Assembly: GCA_002150815.3 (NCBI GenBank)
Contig: NDFF03000090.1
Span: 186,001 to 250,000 of the forward strand
DNA: 64,000 bases
Source: Grammothele lineata
Lineage: Eukaryota > Basidiomycota > Agaricomycetes > Polyporales > Polyporaceae
Direction of reading: 5' to 3'
Below are positions 35,200 to 46,315 of the stretch, piece after piece. Each line of letters opens with the position of its first letter. Position 1 is the first letter of the stretch. A program made the translations under genes and the position numbers. The notes below the pieces were generated by a model, which was given only the letters and a program-made list of their open reading frames with translations, ran no database searches and was not told the DNA's origin.

Positions 35200-35668
35200 T
35201 GAGTAAGTACACAATATTCTTGACTGTCCTCACGCCATCTACGGCGCCGATGATAGTCCTTGGCAGCGTCGAGCGGGGCAGGGCGACCATCACGCTCACG
35301 ATCATCTTCCCCGGGGTCTTCGGACGCATGTGCTGATCCGTTCGTGGATTTGCGCGAAGCTCTGCCAGTCCCGTCAAGTATGGGCGCGTTCCTTGTTCCT
35401 CAACCGCTCACACACGGGCCGGCCACCTGGGCCGGATGACGTACTTCAGTGCGACAAGGGAGCGTACAGTGAACGAGAACATTGCATCTGGCAGTCTTTC
35501 GCGCATCGTGAATGCTTGCTTGGGCACTGGCAATGCCGCACGACGGCTGGCCGAGAGCGGAACGAGGTACGGGATGCTGGCGGCTCGGTACTTAGGGCGG
35601 TGGATTCCGACGTGAGGTTGGGCGTACGAGGGGAATCCTCGTCTAGTGATCCCTATAATGAGGACTAA
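35200..35668 (+). pseudogene. Decayed copy of the PPPYTP membrane-protein gene
   Basis: Nucleotide-level similarity to the cytoplasmic exon of 30301-31474 is visible by eye: GTCGAGCGGGGC..ATCACGCTCACGATC, CCCGTCAAG, CCTTGTTCCTCA and GCGGTGGATTCC..GTGAGGTTGGGCGT. The frame is broken by several shifts and by a TGA near 35334. The last readable part, AVDSDVRLGVRGE, matches AVDSGMRLGVREE of the intact gene, but the PPPYTP end is lost (DPYNED). It ends 22 bp from the 3' end of GMC copy 2, keeping the tail-to-tail layout of the intact module. I see no membrane or outer part here. Confidence 0.7.
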
Positions 35669-35690
35669 CATTGTAGACATGTCATCAGCG

Positions 35691-38288
35691 CTACAACGAG
35701 ATACCCGTTGTAGCTAGCCACGCCACAAGTGCATCGTACGCTCCCTCTGTGTGTGCTGTGTACGTTGCGTTCGCGGCTCCCGTCGTCGGCGTCCCGTTCG
35801 CGGCGGCGATGATCACGTCCGCAGCTTTCTCTGATACCTGGGTGAACAGTTATCCGGTCAGGATGGAGTAAAGCATTGACGTCTATCGGGACGCACCATG
35901 TACATGGGCGTGGTTGGGAAGAACCCAGGTACGACGGGCCAGATACTCATATCGACGACGCGCAGGTTTGTGACACCACGGACTCTGAAGTCTCCGTCAA
36001 CGACCGCGAATTCGTCTGCATGTCGAAGGGCCGATGGTAGTGAGCAAAAAGGGCGCATGAGGCAGACAATAGATCTGCGCACCGTCGTCCGTACCCATCT
36101 TAGCAGTGCAGCATGCATGGTGTCCTGGGAATGTTCCGTCTGCGTTCAGAGGGCAGACTCCGAACCAGATCATTAATAGCTCACCAAACACGTGTTCGTA
36201 AACGTGCTCCTCGATATCCGCATCTGTCGAATAGTTCGCGCCCGGGAAAATCTCGCGCTCGATCGCGGGCGTCATGAGCGATCCCTCTGCTATCGCCCGC
36301 GCACGCTTTACCCCATCGCGAAGAGCTGCGATGTCCGCCGGGCCTCCAGCCGCTTGAAAGCGGTTCTTGGAGATGTTGAGCAGGTCCTGTGGATGTGCCC
36401 CTGTGAGGGTCACGAACCCGCGAGACGAGGGACGCGCGCGGAGGGCGACTGCCGTGATGGCATTGTGCGTGGAGGCAACGAGGTTACCAACGCCTATGAT
36501 CGATTATGAGCGACAAAGAGAAAGAGGGCAGGTAGGTATACGAACCGCGCACGAAGCCTGGGAAGTTAGCAGGGATCCAGTACATATCCATGTCCGGGTC
36601 TTCGAGGGACTCGTCAGTCTTGTAAGGCATATGGAATATGGCGGCTCCGAATGCGTATAGGTTTTGGTGGCCGGAGCTGAGGTAGTCGCGCAAGCATGGG
36701 TCAGTGTTCGGATCCGAGCCGAATGTACAGCCGTTGAAGAGGGTGTAGTTTTGTTTGAGTTCGAACGTTGTCGCGATCTCATCGTGGTCTGTGATGGCGA
36801 TCAGCAGGGAGCTCGCCTAAAGCCATTCGTACACACCTTGCAGATTCAAGCCCACCCCAGTTAGGTTGACGATTGGCTCTATGCCCACTGACGTAAGCTG
36901 GTCTTCGTCCCCTGGGATCTCAGTTTCAGCCCCAGTTCGTAAGAGAAAATTGTGGATACAAACCGATCCCAGACAGCTGTGAGCGAATCAGCCCGACAAC
37001 GTCACAGCAGATGAGATGAAAGGCTTACCATGAGCTTCGGTCGGAGGAGATCAGATTAGGGATGCGCTACGTCTGACAGATGAGAGAGAACGCACCAGCT
37101 GCGGTGTCTGGAACACGCCAGCGGAAACAATAACTTCCCTTTTCACTAATACTTGCTTCGTCGCAAGGTTCTGTTTTCCGGGGAAGCCGACTTGAACGGG
37201 CAGGCCCGCCCCGGGCGCGATCTCCACGCCGTACGCCCGCGGCTGCGTCATGTTCGCGTCCTGGCAGAGGAGTACTTTCGTCACGAGTGTGTCGAGAGAG
37301 AACTGAAGGCGTTCTGGGACAGCGGATTGCACGGCGAGGAGCCGCTGGCGAACGGTCGAGCGGACGTTGGTCTCGGTGATAGTGTTACTGGCGAGGGAAA
37401 CGCCGGTAGCGTCAACGGATGCGCGGCTGTTGATGTCGAGGATTAACGGGCCGGAGAGGAGAAGCGAGCCGATGACGAGTGGGAGTTGGAGATCTGACGC
37501 AGAAGACGATGAGAACAGATCGACGGGGGTTCCGAAGCACATACCAAGAAACTTCGGGTTGACGATGATCGGCACGGGAACAGTGTTCGTGACCATCCAG
37601 CCAGCGTAGCCGTGGTCCGGGCTGAGCGGGATGTACTCGTTCTTCTCGATGAGCTCGAAGTATTCCCACATATTGTCCAGCGACCATGAGTCTCCGAACA
37701 TGGACGCGAGCTGTGAAAATTCTGCACGTGTATTGGTGACAAGATTAACCAGTGCGTTGTGCAGAGCGGAGCCGCCGATCGCTCGGCCGCGAGGGTACCT
37801 GATGCAATGGATGGGTATGCAGTATACGGCGCGAAGGTGAATACGGCTGCTTACCATACATTGTCCCGCTGAATCCTGAAGCTATCGGGATATTCATCAA
37901 GTGTGTAACCGAGTTCGACCTGAGGATCTAGGCAGCGTGAACTTTTGGCAAGAAATCAGTACAAATGCTGCCCAAAACGAACCTTCAATCACGCGCGCTG
38001 AGTATGCCGGGATCGTTGTATTGAAGTCGTCGACGTCGTGGCCGACGTCGACCACGAGGACTGGAAGGGCGCGTTGAGCACAAAGACCAGATTAAAGCCA
38101 CGAGTCGACTGACCAGTGAAACCAGACTCAGCTAGGCGGGCAGCCAAGGGGCCACCACCTGCGCCGGCGCCCACTACAACGTAATCATACTGTGCGGTGC
38201 TCGTATCAGGGCAGCTATCCAAGGCCTGTGAAAGTAGAAGACTAGTCGAGCCGATAATGGCGAGTGCGAGAGTGAACCTGGGATACAT
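35691..38288 (-). CDS. Secreted GMC-family FAD oxidoreductase, copy 2
   Basis: Thirteen exons, 643 aa: complement(join(35691..35837,35897..36015,36083..36124,36185..36493,36546..36788,36837..36911,36964..36976,37029..37034,37096..37493,37545..37798,37855..37927,37983..38060,38114..38288)). Every exon except the last has exactly the length of its counterpart in copy 1, including the 6-nt (CTCATG) and 13-nt exons. Signal peptide from MYPRFTLALAII, FAD motif GAGAGGGPLAARLAE, catalytic-His region HHACCTAKMG and the PGFFPTTPMYM end are all kept, so this copy looks functional. Clear recent tandem paralogue. Cysteines (NGCTFG, DPCL, ACC) suggest disulfides outside the cell. An in-frame ATG at 38321 is an alternative start. 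Confidence 0.93.
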
Positions 38289-39851
38289 CAGGACTCTGGT
38301 AGCGAGGAAAGGGGCCCTCACAGCTCACCTGGGGTGGCCAAGAGTCGATCAAGAGTAATGCTATAACAGCGTTCGACCAAATCAGGTGTCGTGCAGATTG
38401 TCCGCGCCGTCGTACAGGTGGGCGTCCAGTGGAGAGTTCACGAAGCTTGTGGCGATCGCTGATTGGCTCTGAAAGATGGAATGCGGGGGGGACCGGTGGT
38501 AGAACACAAGAGAGGTCCACGGATGGCGATCCCGTTGTAAGATCTCGGTACTTATGACTGTCCGGGATGCACGGCAAGTTCACCGCTGACCAGGTGGTGA
38601 CGTCAAGCGCAGTCGCGCGGGCCGCCTATGTGCAACTTTGCTAGTTTCTGCCCGTGTGGCGTGTCCTCTGACCCTCATATTCTAGGTCAAAACGTCCCAT
38701 TGTTGTCAGGCGAAGCCAGCGGAAGTGCATTGCTTCTGTTAGGGGAAGAGTTTCAACGATTTCACAACTTGATGGCAGACGCTCCTACTCCACAGTAGTG
38801 CCAAGTACTTACAGGTCGCCTTCGGTCTGTCTCCGCAAAAAAAGCGAGTATCTGTCGGTGTGAACGATTATCTAGGTGTAACTGTTGAAGTAATAGCGTG
38901 GAACACGAAGACGGCACTTGTTCATCATGCAGGTTCGAAGTCAAGCGTCGCCATCAGTCGGGCGCCTATTGACATAAGCGCCTACGACACGTGGATGATC
39001 GTGTGAACGACGCACCTTATGCGGATTCCGAAAACCTCAGGTTCAAGCATTGGCTGGAGTTGCTCTTTTACTCTACCAGTGACCACCGCTCTGCGCCCGT
39101 TTCAATATACCTGTTACACGACTTCGGGCTCGAGAATAAACTTGCACCCACAACCTCATTTGCGGACAACACGTGTATGGTGAGTCTTGACGTAAGCTCC
39201 CCGCGTTAACCCCACTGCTTCAGCACCGGTTGTCTCGGCTGCAGGGGCGTGCGGGGACGGCCGTCCAGCCAGCAGACTGTGTAGACGTACGGGTTTCGGA
39301 TGTGCAAGTCGTTGAAAGGATTGCGCGGGAAAGCTCAGGGCGTGATGACTTCCCCACATACGAGGTTCCTCGGTCGAGGTAAAGTCAATGCTCACACTCA
39401 GCGCCCGGGTTTCGCGGCAGTGCATTCTCAAGTCCCATCTATCAAATCGCCGCCACTTTGTCTGCGCATATCCTCTCGCACACGCCGTGATTGGTTGAAG
39501 CGACGCTAGGCTCGTTTCACGCGGAAACGATGGTCTAAGGCCTGTTTAATTCGTCTCTTACTTGCCCACTGGTCGTGATGCCCGTGGCAGCCGTGCGCCC
39601 TTGGTGCTATGCGCGTTGCCCTCCCCGCCGAACCCGCCTGTGCACTACGGCGCGTCGGTGATGGGTGATCCTGACCTATAATGGTGGACATCATGACGCC
39701 TTGCGAGCTTCTTCTCTTTCTCGAGTCCCCTCTCGACTCACAAACGGCTGGTCCCGATTTCCTTCTGTGATTCTCTACTTTCCCGACAACTACCGCTTTC
39801 TCTGGGCTGGGCTGGCCTGCGCCGTGGCTTCTTTCCGAGAATTTCAGCGAT
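38289..39851. other. Long divergent intergenic region
   Basis: About 1.56 kb between the GMC copy 2 start and the stand-alone membrane-protein gene. It holds both promoters. No open frame with splice or family support. Confidence 0.5.
38462..38466 (-). promoter_or_regulatory. CCAAT box, GMC copy 2
   Basis: CCAAT on the gene strand about 175 bp before the ATG at 38288; counterpart of the box upstream of copy 1. Confidence 0.45.
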
Positions 39852-40789
39852 ATGTCAGATGACTCTTACCAACTTCCATATAGTCAATCCTGGCACCACA
39901 ACCACCATCGCGAGGGAGATTGGCTCTCCGGCGACAGTGCAAATGCGACTATGGTCGCCGACGCTGCACCTCCCTCTGCCACGACAGACAACAGCCAAGC
40001 AAACGTAGACGCTACAGTAATCGGAGTTGCCGCCGCGGGGAGCGTTATCCTCGTCCTCATCGCAGTTTTCGTTGGCTATTGGTTCACGACGCGCAGGAAG
40101 AGGCGCGCTCACGAGTCCAGGGCCAGCGACAACGTTGCATTCTACGACATACGTGAGCCTTTTCTTCCGTCTTTCTGTACGTACACGCATGCGTACTCAC
40201 GGTCCGAGAAGGTCCTACGGAACATAAGCCCGAGGCGCCCCGCAGGGCAGGCCGGTACAGCATCCCGCTCTCCCTCGCTTCCTCGTCCTCAGCATCCGAG
40301 CCCTACCCGCTCGCGCTCGCGCCTCCGGCATACGGCCGCGACCGCAAAGTCCCTCCTCCTCTCATCCTCGTCGGCGACCGAAAGGGCCACTGGGCGTCCC
40401 CCGCCGCCTCGGAGAAGCCGCTCCCCGTCACTCCCGTGTCCGGAGGGCCTATACCCGGCTCAGGCGCGGGCACGGACACGATCGAGTCCGCGAACCACCT
40501 CCTCTCCGTCAACGCGTTTGCGACAACCCCAATGGGCGACATCTTCCCATCCTCGTACGAACGCGAGAACGGGTTCGCGGGAGACGCGCTCAGTCCCCCA
40601 CCGCCCGCTCCCGCGCGCCTGCGACTGGTCCGGATGTTAAGTCTCAAGCGGCCCGCACCGCTGGACTTGGAGCGCGGGGTCGCGGTGAAGGTAGAGCATG
40701 CTGTCGACTCGGGCGTGCGGTTGGAGGCTGTGCCAGGGGCGAAGGAAGGAGAGAGTGTGCTGCTACCCCCGCCGTACACGCCGCGATAA
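39852..40789 (+). CDS. Single-pass membrane protein with PPPYTP tail
   Basis: Model: join(39852..40152,40209..40789), 293 aa. The N-terminal outer part (about 55 aa, with HHNHHREGDW) has no clear cleavable signal. A membrane helix follows (GVAAAGSVILVLIAVFVGYW), then RRKRR as stop-transfer. The cytoplasmic part is Pro/Ser-rich with SGGPIPGSGAG and SLKRPAPLDLERG, and ends AVDSGVRLEAVPG..LLPPPYTPR, matching the end of 30301-31474. A second acceptor at 40211 would change one residue. This is the only fully intact member of the family in the window. Function unknown; the architecture recalls fungal mid2-like or plasma-membrane sensor proteins, but that is weak. Confidence 0.75.
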
Positions 40790-41017
40790 CATCTCGCACC
40801 ATAGCGATGAGCGCAGTGGCGGGCTAATGTTAATATGGTATGACATGGCTGGACCAACGACACGGACTCGGAAGCGGATTTGGACCCTGTTTGTGTGCAC
40901 ATAACGTTGTACTGCTCACGATCCTTACGACCCTTGTACAGTGTGATGTTGTAATATTAGGCTGTATTATATGGAACGCGTAGTATACGGAAGTGACTAA
41001 TAAGATTCTCCCGGACG
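40790..41017. other. Short tail-to-tail spacer
   Basis: 228 bp between convergent genes; presumed polyadenylation signals only. Confidence 0.4.
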
Positions 41018-42600
41018 TTACACACACCCGGCCACCAACGTGTCAAAGTCCTCTACGCGTCCGAAATCAGCCTCCCGGAGGGTTTGTAGCAACCGGGCGT
41101 TTGCGCGCGCTCCGAGGCGCGCCCACTCATCCAGTGCGTCCCCATCTCGTCCCGCAAGTGACGGCGGGCGCGAACCGCGACACACACGCGCAGCGTGTGG
41201 CAAGTGAGTCTCGTTCAGCCACCAACAGAAGCGCGCGGGGTTGCGCTCGGGCGAGGACGTTTCATCGCTGGGCCAAAGGTCTCCGCGTGCTCGTCCAGAC
41301 GTTGCGTTCGAGTCGATGCAAAGCGCGAAGAGAGATAACGATGGGAGCGCGAGCGCGAGCGCACCGATGACACGCGCGACGAAATCCGCGTTGTGTGGTT
41401 CCGGTCCTCGGGTGGCGCTCCGATTGGTTGTAGAGCGGCGGATGGACAGAGTCAGGATACGGAGGGATGACGGCCCTTCCTGAGAGGATAACGCGTCCTG
41501 CGCGCGTGATGTTAGTTCTGCAGTGCTTCCAGAAACGAGGTCAGAAGACTTACAAGCCAGTTAAACGAGAGAGCTGGGCGCGGATCCTGGTCTACGACAA
41601 TGAGTTCCAACATAGTGAGCCGCGCGAGACCTCGGGAGTGCACATCCCACATTCCTCGGCCGCCATCGCAACGGTAGGACGCTTCCATGGCCAGTGCGAG
41701 TCGCTGAGGCTGCGTGGCAGCGAGAACGTCGAGGAGCGCCTCGGGATCCCAGATCGCGGAGGGAGGCGTGCCGAGAGTGCCATCCTCATGCGGAAGTTCC
41801 AACGCGCGCACAGGTCGCGGGGTGCGTAGACGTGCGAGGGAGCGGACGTCTCCCCGGAGGAGCGCAAAGGAGTTCGGCTTATCGGGCCACCACGGGGTAT
41901 CGTTGCTCGGGGATGACCCTCCGAATGGTTCGCACTGGACGCGCGAGATGTGAAGCTCGCGCAAAGCGGGCGCGAGCAAAGGGAGCGCAGTGCGCAGCGA
42001 TGGGGACCTCACACCGGTGAGTACGAGAACGCGGAGGGCTGGGAGGGAAGGGAGGCGGATGCCGGCGCTGCGCGCGTGCGCGGGTCCGGACGGGCCGATC
42101 GTCCATTCTTCGGAGATGTTGAGGCGCCGGAGGTTCGATGCGGAGCGGAGCTGGAGGAGCAGGTCTTGGGTGTCGTTCCCGACGGAGCTCAGAGAGAGCG
42201 ATGTCAGGCACGGGAGTGACGCAATCGCAGCGAAGAGGGCTGGCTCGCAGGTAAGAAGAAGATGGGTATGTGGGAGTGTGAGGCTGACAAGGTTCGTAGA
42301 GAGTGAGAGGAGATTCGCAAGGAGGGGAAGAGAGGCGAAGAATGTCGTCGGGTCCTTGCTGATGCTTGGGAGGAGGGTAAGCGAACGGAAGAAGGGTGTG
42401 TAGACTTTGGGAGCGGAGAGGATGAAGTAGCAGAAGAGGGAGAGTCGGTCAGCCGATCGAAATTGCACGGCTGTCACTGCTTGTCTGAGGGCGAGGGGGT
42501 AAAGGAAATGGCAGGTAGCCCCATAGGCGAGCGCGTCGCGTGGCGGGAGATGTACGACAAGCTCTGTGAGGATATCCGTGTTGAGTGCAGGGATCGCCAT
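41018..42600 (-). CDS. F-box-like leucine-rich protein
   Basis: Model: complement(join(41018..41497,41554..42600)), 508 aa. The N-terminus (ALNTDILTELVVHLPPRDAL, then YGATCHFLYPLALRQAV) fits the degenerate F-box of fungal F-box/LRR proteins, which recruit targets to SCF ubiquitin ligases. Leucine-rich segments follow (LPCLTSLSLSSVG, ASNLRRLNISEEW, LPALRVLVLTGV, ALRELHISRVQ). The intron has a perfect GTAAGT donor, a CTAACATCAC branch site and a CGCGCAG acceptor. It joins in phase to a 160-codon second exon (LRILTLSIRRS to FDTLVAGCV). Without splicing the protein would end 13 codons past the donor. Substrate unknown. Confidence 0.8.
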
Positions 42601-43634
42601 CGGTGCAATACCGCGTTGCAGTTATCTGGGGATGGGTGATTTGCAGTTCACCTCCGACTTAAGTATGAGAGAAGTCTGCTCCCGCGCCGCTCAGGCGACT
42701 GGTTACGCGCGCCCGTACACGACAGGACAAGGTCAGTCGATCATATGAAAGCGGTGGGCGAGGCTGACGGAGGCCCCTTCTTCGGTTACCAGGCGGGTTC
42801 TGCGGAGGGCAGTGAGGTCAGCGGGCAGGAAGCACGCGCGTGAAGAGATAAAACAATTTTGAGGATGTCTTGACGCGTCGAACAGGGGTATGCGGGAGCA
42901 GAGGAGTAGTGAGGACTCCGTTGGTGACGCGTCATTGCGGGCTTCAAGGTCACGAATAGGAGCCGCACGGGGCGGGACTATATACACGCGTTCCTAGAAA
43001 TGACGTTTTCAGCAAGGCCAGAACAGGTAGAAATGTTTGCAGCGACTAAAATTGTTCGTCACAGGGGTTGTTTGAGCCGGCGTGAGGATAATCGCGAGGC
43101 AATGCGCAGATTGCGGTGTCATCGGGGTCGGCCAGATGTGGCAGTGCCTAGAAAAGAATTTGCAGACCGAAGCCTAATTGAGAGTCAGGGCCCAGAGAGC
43201 AAGACGGAAGTCAGATCGGGACCATAGTGGTAAGTTTACACGTTGATGTCAGGAGCCAGGAGCTCGAGTCGCGATGCAAGGTAGGCGCCTGGTGATCATG
43301 AGCCGGGCGCCTCCGAGTCGCCCACCCTGTGTCAACGCCTATGGCCGCCTGTGCACGAACGCATTTCCTCACTGCTCTCGCTGTGCGTCGCTATGGGGTC
43401 AAACAGACGCCTGATACAAGTAGCATTGCCTGTTTTCAACGCTGCTTTCACACAGAAGCCTGCTGAAGTGCCCGGACATACTGTACCCAGCGCTGGCACT
43501 GGGGCTACTAAGTAGCGTCTTTTGATACAGAGGTCACGATCTGTTTGGCAGCATACTGGAATCGCGGTGAGAAACATAGCTGTGTCACGATATCACTAGC
43601 AGCGCACGACGCACCTCGTTCTACAAATACGGCC
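42601..43634. other. About 1 kb without a supported gene
   Basis: Upstream of the F-box-like gene and downstream of the membrane-protein gene. Short frames on both strands lack support. Confidence 0.5.
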
Positions 43635-45421
43635 TCACATACGCCGCATCTCCACGCCCTCTCCCTCGTTATCCGAGTCCCACTCCCAGTCCAGGTCGTC
43701 CACCCGACGCGTCTCGGTCCGAGATGCACTGGTGCGCGCTGAAGAGGCGCCGACAGTACCACCGATGGAACCGACGACGCGGAAGTTGACCGTGCTGAGC
43801 TCGCTCCGCGCGCCGCTGTGCCCTCCGCGGTCGGTAAGGGTGGTGCTGTCGAGGTCGGCGACGCCGCGGTTCGCGCGCTGGAGGCTGAGGAGGAAGCGCG
43901 AGACGATCATGACGGTCATCCTGGGAAGACGAAGGTGATCAGGGATGGGGAGAAGGTGAAGACGGGGAGGAGAAACGGGACGGACGGCTGCATGAAGAGG
44001 GGAATGTAGGTCGTTCCCGGAGTGTCACCGCGCTGGCCGAACTGGGGGGCACGAGGTCAGCTGCGTAGACGAGGTAGGGGAAAGATAGATGAGCCTACTG
44101 ATAGCAGTGTGAACGTGAGCATTATAATGTTCAACGAGAGGAGGACGCTATGGACGGATCATCAGCCACATTGCGCTGAGATATCGGAATAAGGGCATCG
44201 CACACGAAGTACAACAGGCCTGTGTATCATTATGCATCATTAGCTTTCGAGCCTCGTACTGTGGTGGGATGCAACAATCACCGTAGTGGAAGATGACGTC
44301 CACGAAGGAACGTCCGCGTGCTCTGGGATTGGCAGCCATCTTGTTAAGAGCGCGAGACTGGCGAGTTTCGACGACCGTGATAAATATGACGAGCGCGTCC
44401 GCGGCGACGAGGCATGTGCGCGAGGCGACCGTCACTGAACCGAATCGGAGACGCGCCCCAGTTAGGAATGCATTCAGGAATGTCAGCTACGGGATTCGAA
44501 CTCACAGCTAGAGGCGTGTCAGAAAACTCGCGCAAAACTACAAGGGGTAGGCGCTTACTGATCTTGTAATGCAGGCGATAGGTTGATGCTGACGACGCAC
44601 CCTTCGAGCGGCTTCAGCATTGGTGTGAAGTCCATCGCTAACGACGACTAGTGGACTCGATTAGCACCATAAATTCAGCAGGATAAGTCAGTACTCACCA
44701 AGGTGATGAAGAAGGGAACGCTGGCGAGAGCCGCAACTACGACAGTCGGCGTCCATTTCTTCCCGCTCAACGCGAAGACTCGGAGGGCAGAGAAGGCTAG
44801 CATAGAAGGGTGGTAAGAAGAAATCAGAGAAGTGGTAAGCGATTGTGGACAGGCTTGGGCGCACCTGCCCACGGTAGGTACTGTGAAGCTTGGATGATCG
44901 CCGATCCATATTGAAAAAAATTTGCACGCGGCACTTTGAAATGAAGGTTAGATCGGTCCGGATTAATGGCGTTAGTCGAAGAGCGTACAGCTATAGCACC
45001 GTGAGCGTCATGAAGATACGAGAGGAGTGGCGTGGAAAGCCGCGGACTCACAGTATTAAGAGCTGGAATACCGGCGACGTAGACAAAGATGAGGAAGTAG
45101 AGGAGTAGTGTATAGCGATTCGCGAGAAAAAGGGCTGTTGCCCCAGTGAACTTGCGCCTCCAGAAGAGTTGCACTTCATCCGGGAAGGTGAGGACGTATT
45201 CGAAAACAATCCAGGCTAAGAATACGTCAGAGTCGTAATTTCGTTGCAATCTGAGACCAGACTCACTAATCACGGCATTGCCACAGTAGTTGACTACGAT
45301 CCTACGCGATGTGTCAATCACAATAAATGCGAACGAGACGGAAGAGGATGTACTCGGCCCACAGAGCGTCGACAAACTGAGAAATTTCAGCGTCGGGGAT
45401 TGCGATTGACGAGGAGTTCAT
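43635..45421 (-). CDS. DUF6533-like multi-pass membrane protein
   Basis: Multi-exon gene; several exons are clear and others approximate. Start ATG 45421 (MNSSSIAIPDAEIS). Diagnostic stretch: WIVFEYVLTFPDEVQLFWRR, then RYTLLLYFLIFVYVAGIP. Next come QYGSAIIQASQYLPWA joined in phase to AFSALRVFALSGKKWTP, VVVAALASVPFFITL, a segment with PLEGCVVSINLSPAL, AADALVIFITVVETRQ, LNIIMLTFTLLS, and a last exon with MTVMIVSRFLLSLQRANRG and an acidic tail. About seven helices are expected. This fits the large basidiomycete family annotated DUF6533 at its N-terminus, whose function is unknown. First two introns and the region 43920-44100 are uncertain. Confidence 0.65.
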
Positions 45422-46315
45422 GGGAGAAGAGAAAGGAATACAAACGTCGAGACCTCATTGATGCTCTTAAGGAGACGGGTATTAGTCGCCCCTCCAACCG
45501 GAGGAATGGACAGGAGCAAGAGTCTGTGTAGCCCAAAGATGTCGGGGAAGGTATGTCGTTCGCTGTCAGGATGGGTGTCAATGTGCGAGAGATGCGCACA
45601 TCACGGAACAGAGGGTGTGACACCTCTTCGACCCGTGCTCAGCGGGAAACATACAGTTAGTCGTGCATCATTCAGCAGAGTGATTCATTTGGAAACATCC
45701 TGACGATGTCGGCTCAGCCTTCGCGGCCGACCACAACTAGAAGAGATGTAGACGCGACCGCACAGCTCCAGCGCTGATAGGGGGAGGAATGTGGTTGACA
45801 GCAAGATGGCAGGCTCCACTCAGGACGGGATTCCAGGAGATGTTCAAGACCTGTCTGACCGCGGAGCCGTTGCATACGTAATGGCGCGAGTGCTTTCCGA
45901 CATGCTTTGCAGAAGATTAATGGTAGCTGTGGGATCCTCGTCCAATTTAAAGCAGTTGCCAGGGATTTATCAGGAAAAATAGACTTCAAGAACATGTGAT
46001 CTGACCTATTTAACATGATGAACCGATACAAAATGAACGTAAGGTCGCGTTCTGTACGAGATGAAAGGGATCATTTACAGACATGGTGGTCGAGAGGCAA
46101 GGGAAGGCGCAGCAAAGAAGAGCATAGGGTTAGGGGCGGCGCGCTCATGGCTGTGGCGTTGCAGCGACGCGGCGGCAGCTGCTCTTGATCGTCGTCCACG
46201 TCGTCCTCATCGTCTTCCGCAACCACCACAACCTCCTCCAACATCGTCTCGCGCTCCGTCGACAGCGCGCCGAGCCCTTTCTTCATCGCCCGCTTCTCCA
46301 TCGCTGCCGGACACG
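45422..46315. other. About 0.9 kb divergent intergenic region
   Basis: Between the DUF6533-like gene (minus) and coronin (plus). It should hold both promoters; pyrimidine-rich sequence precedes the coronin start. No gene supported. Confidence 0.5.

Noticed and set aside
44485..44510. tRNA T-arm-like GTTCGAATCC on the minus strand
   Set aside because: No acceptor stem or anticodon arm can be drawn, and it lies within a coding exon of the DUF6533-like gene.
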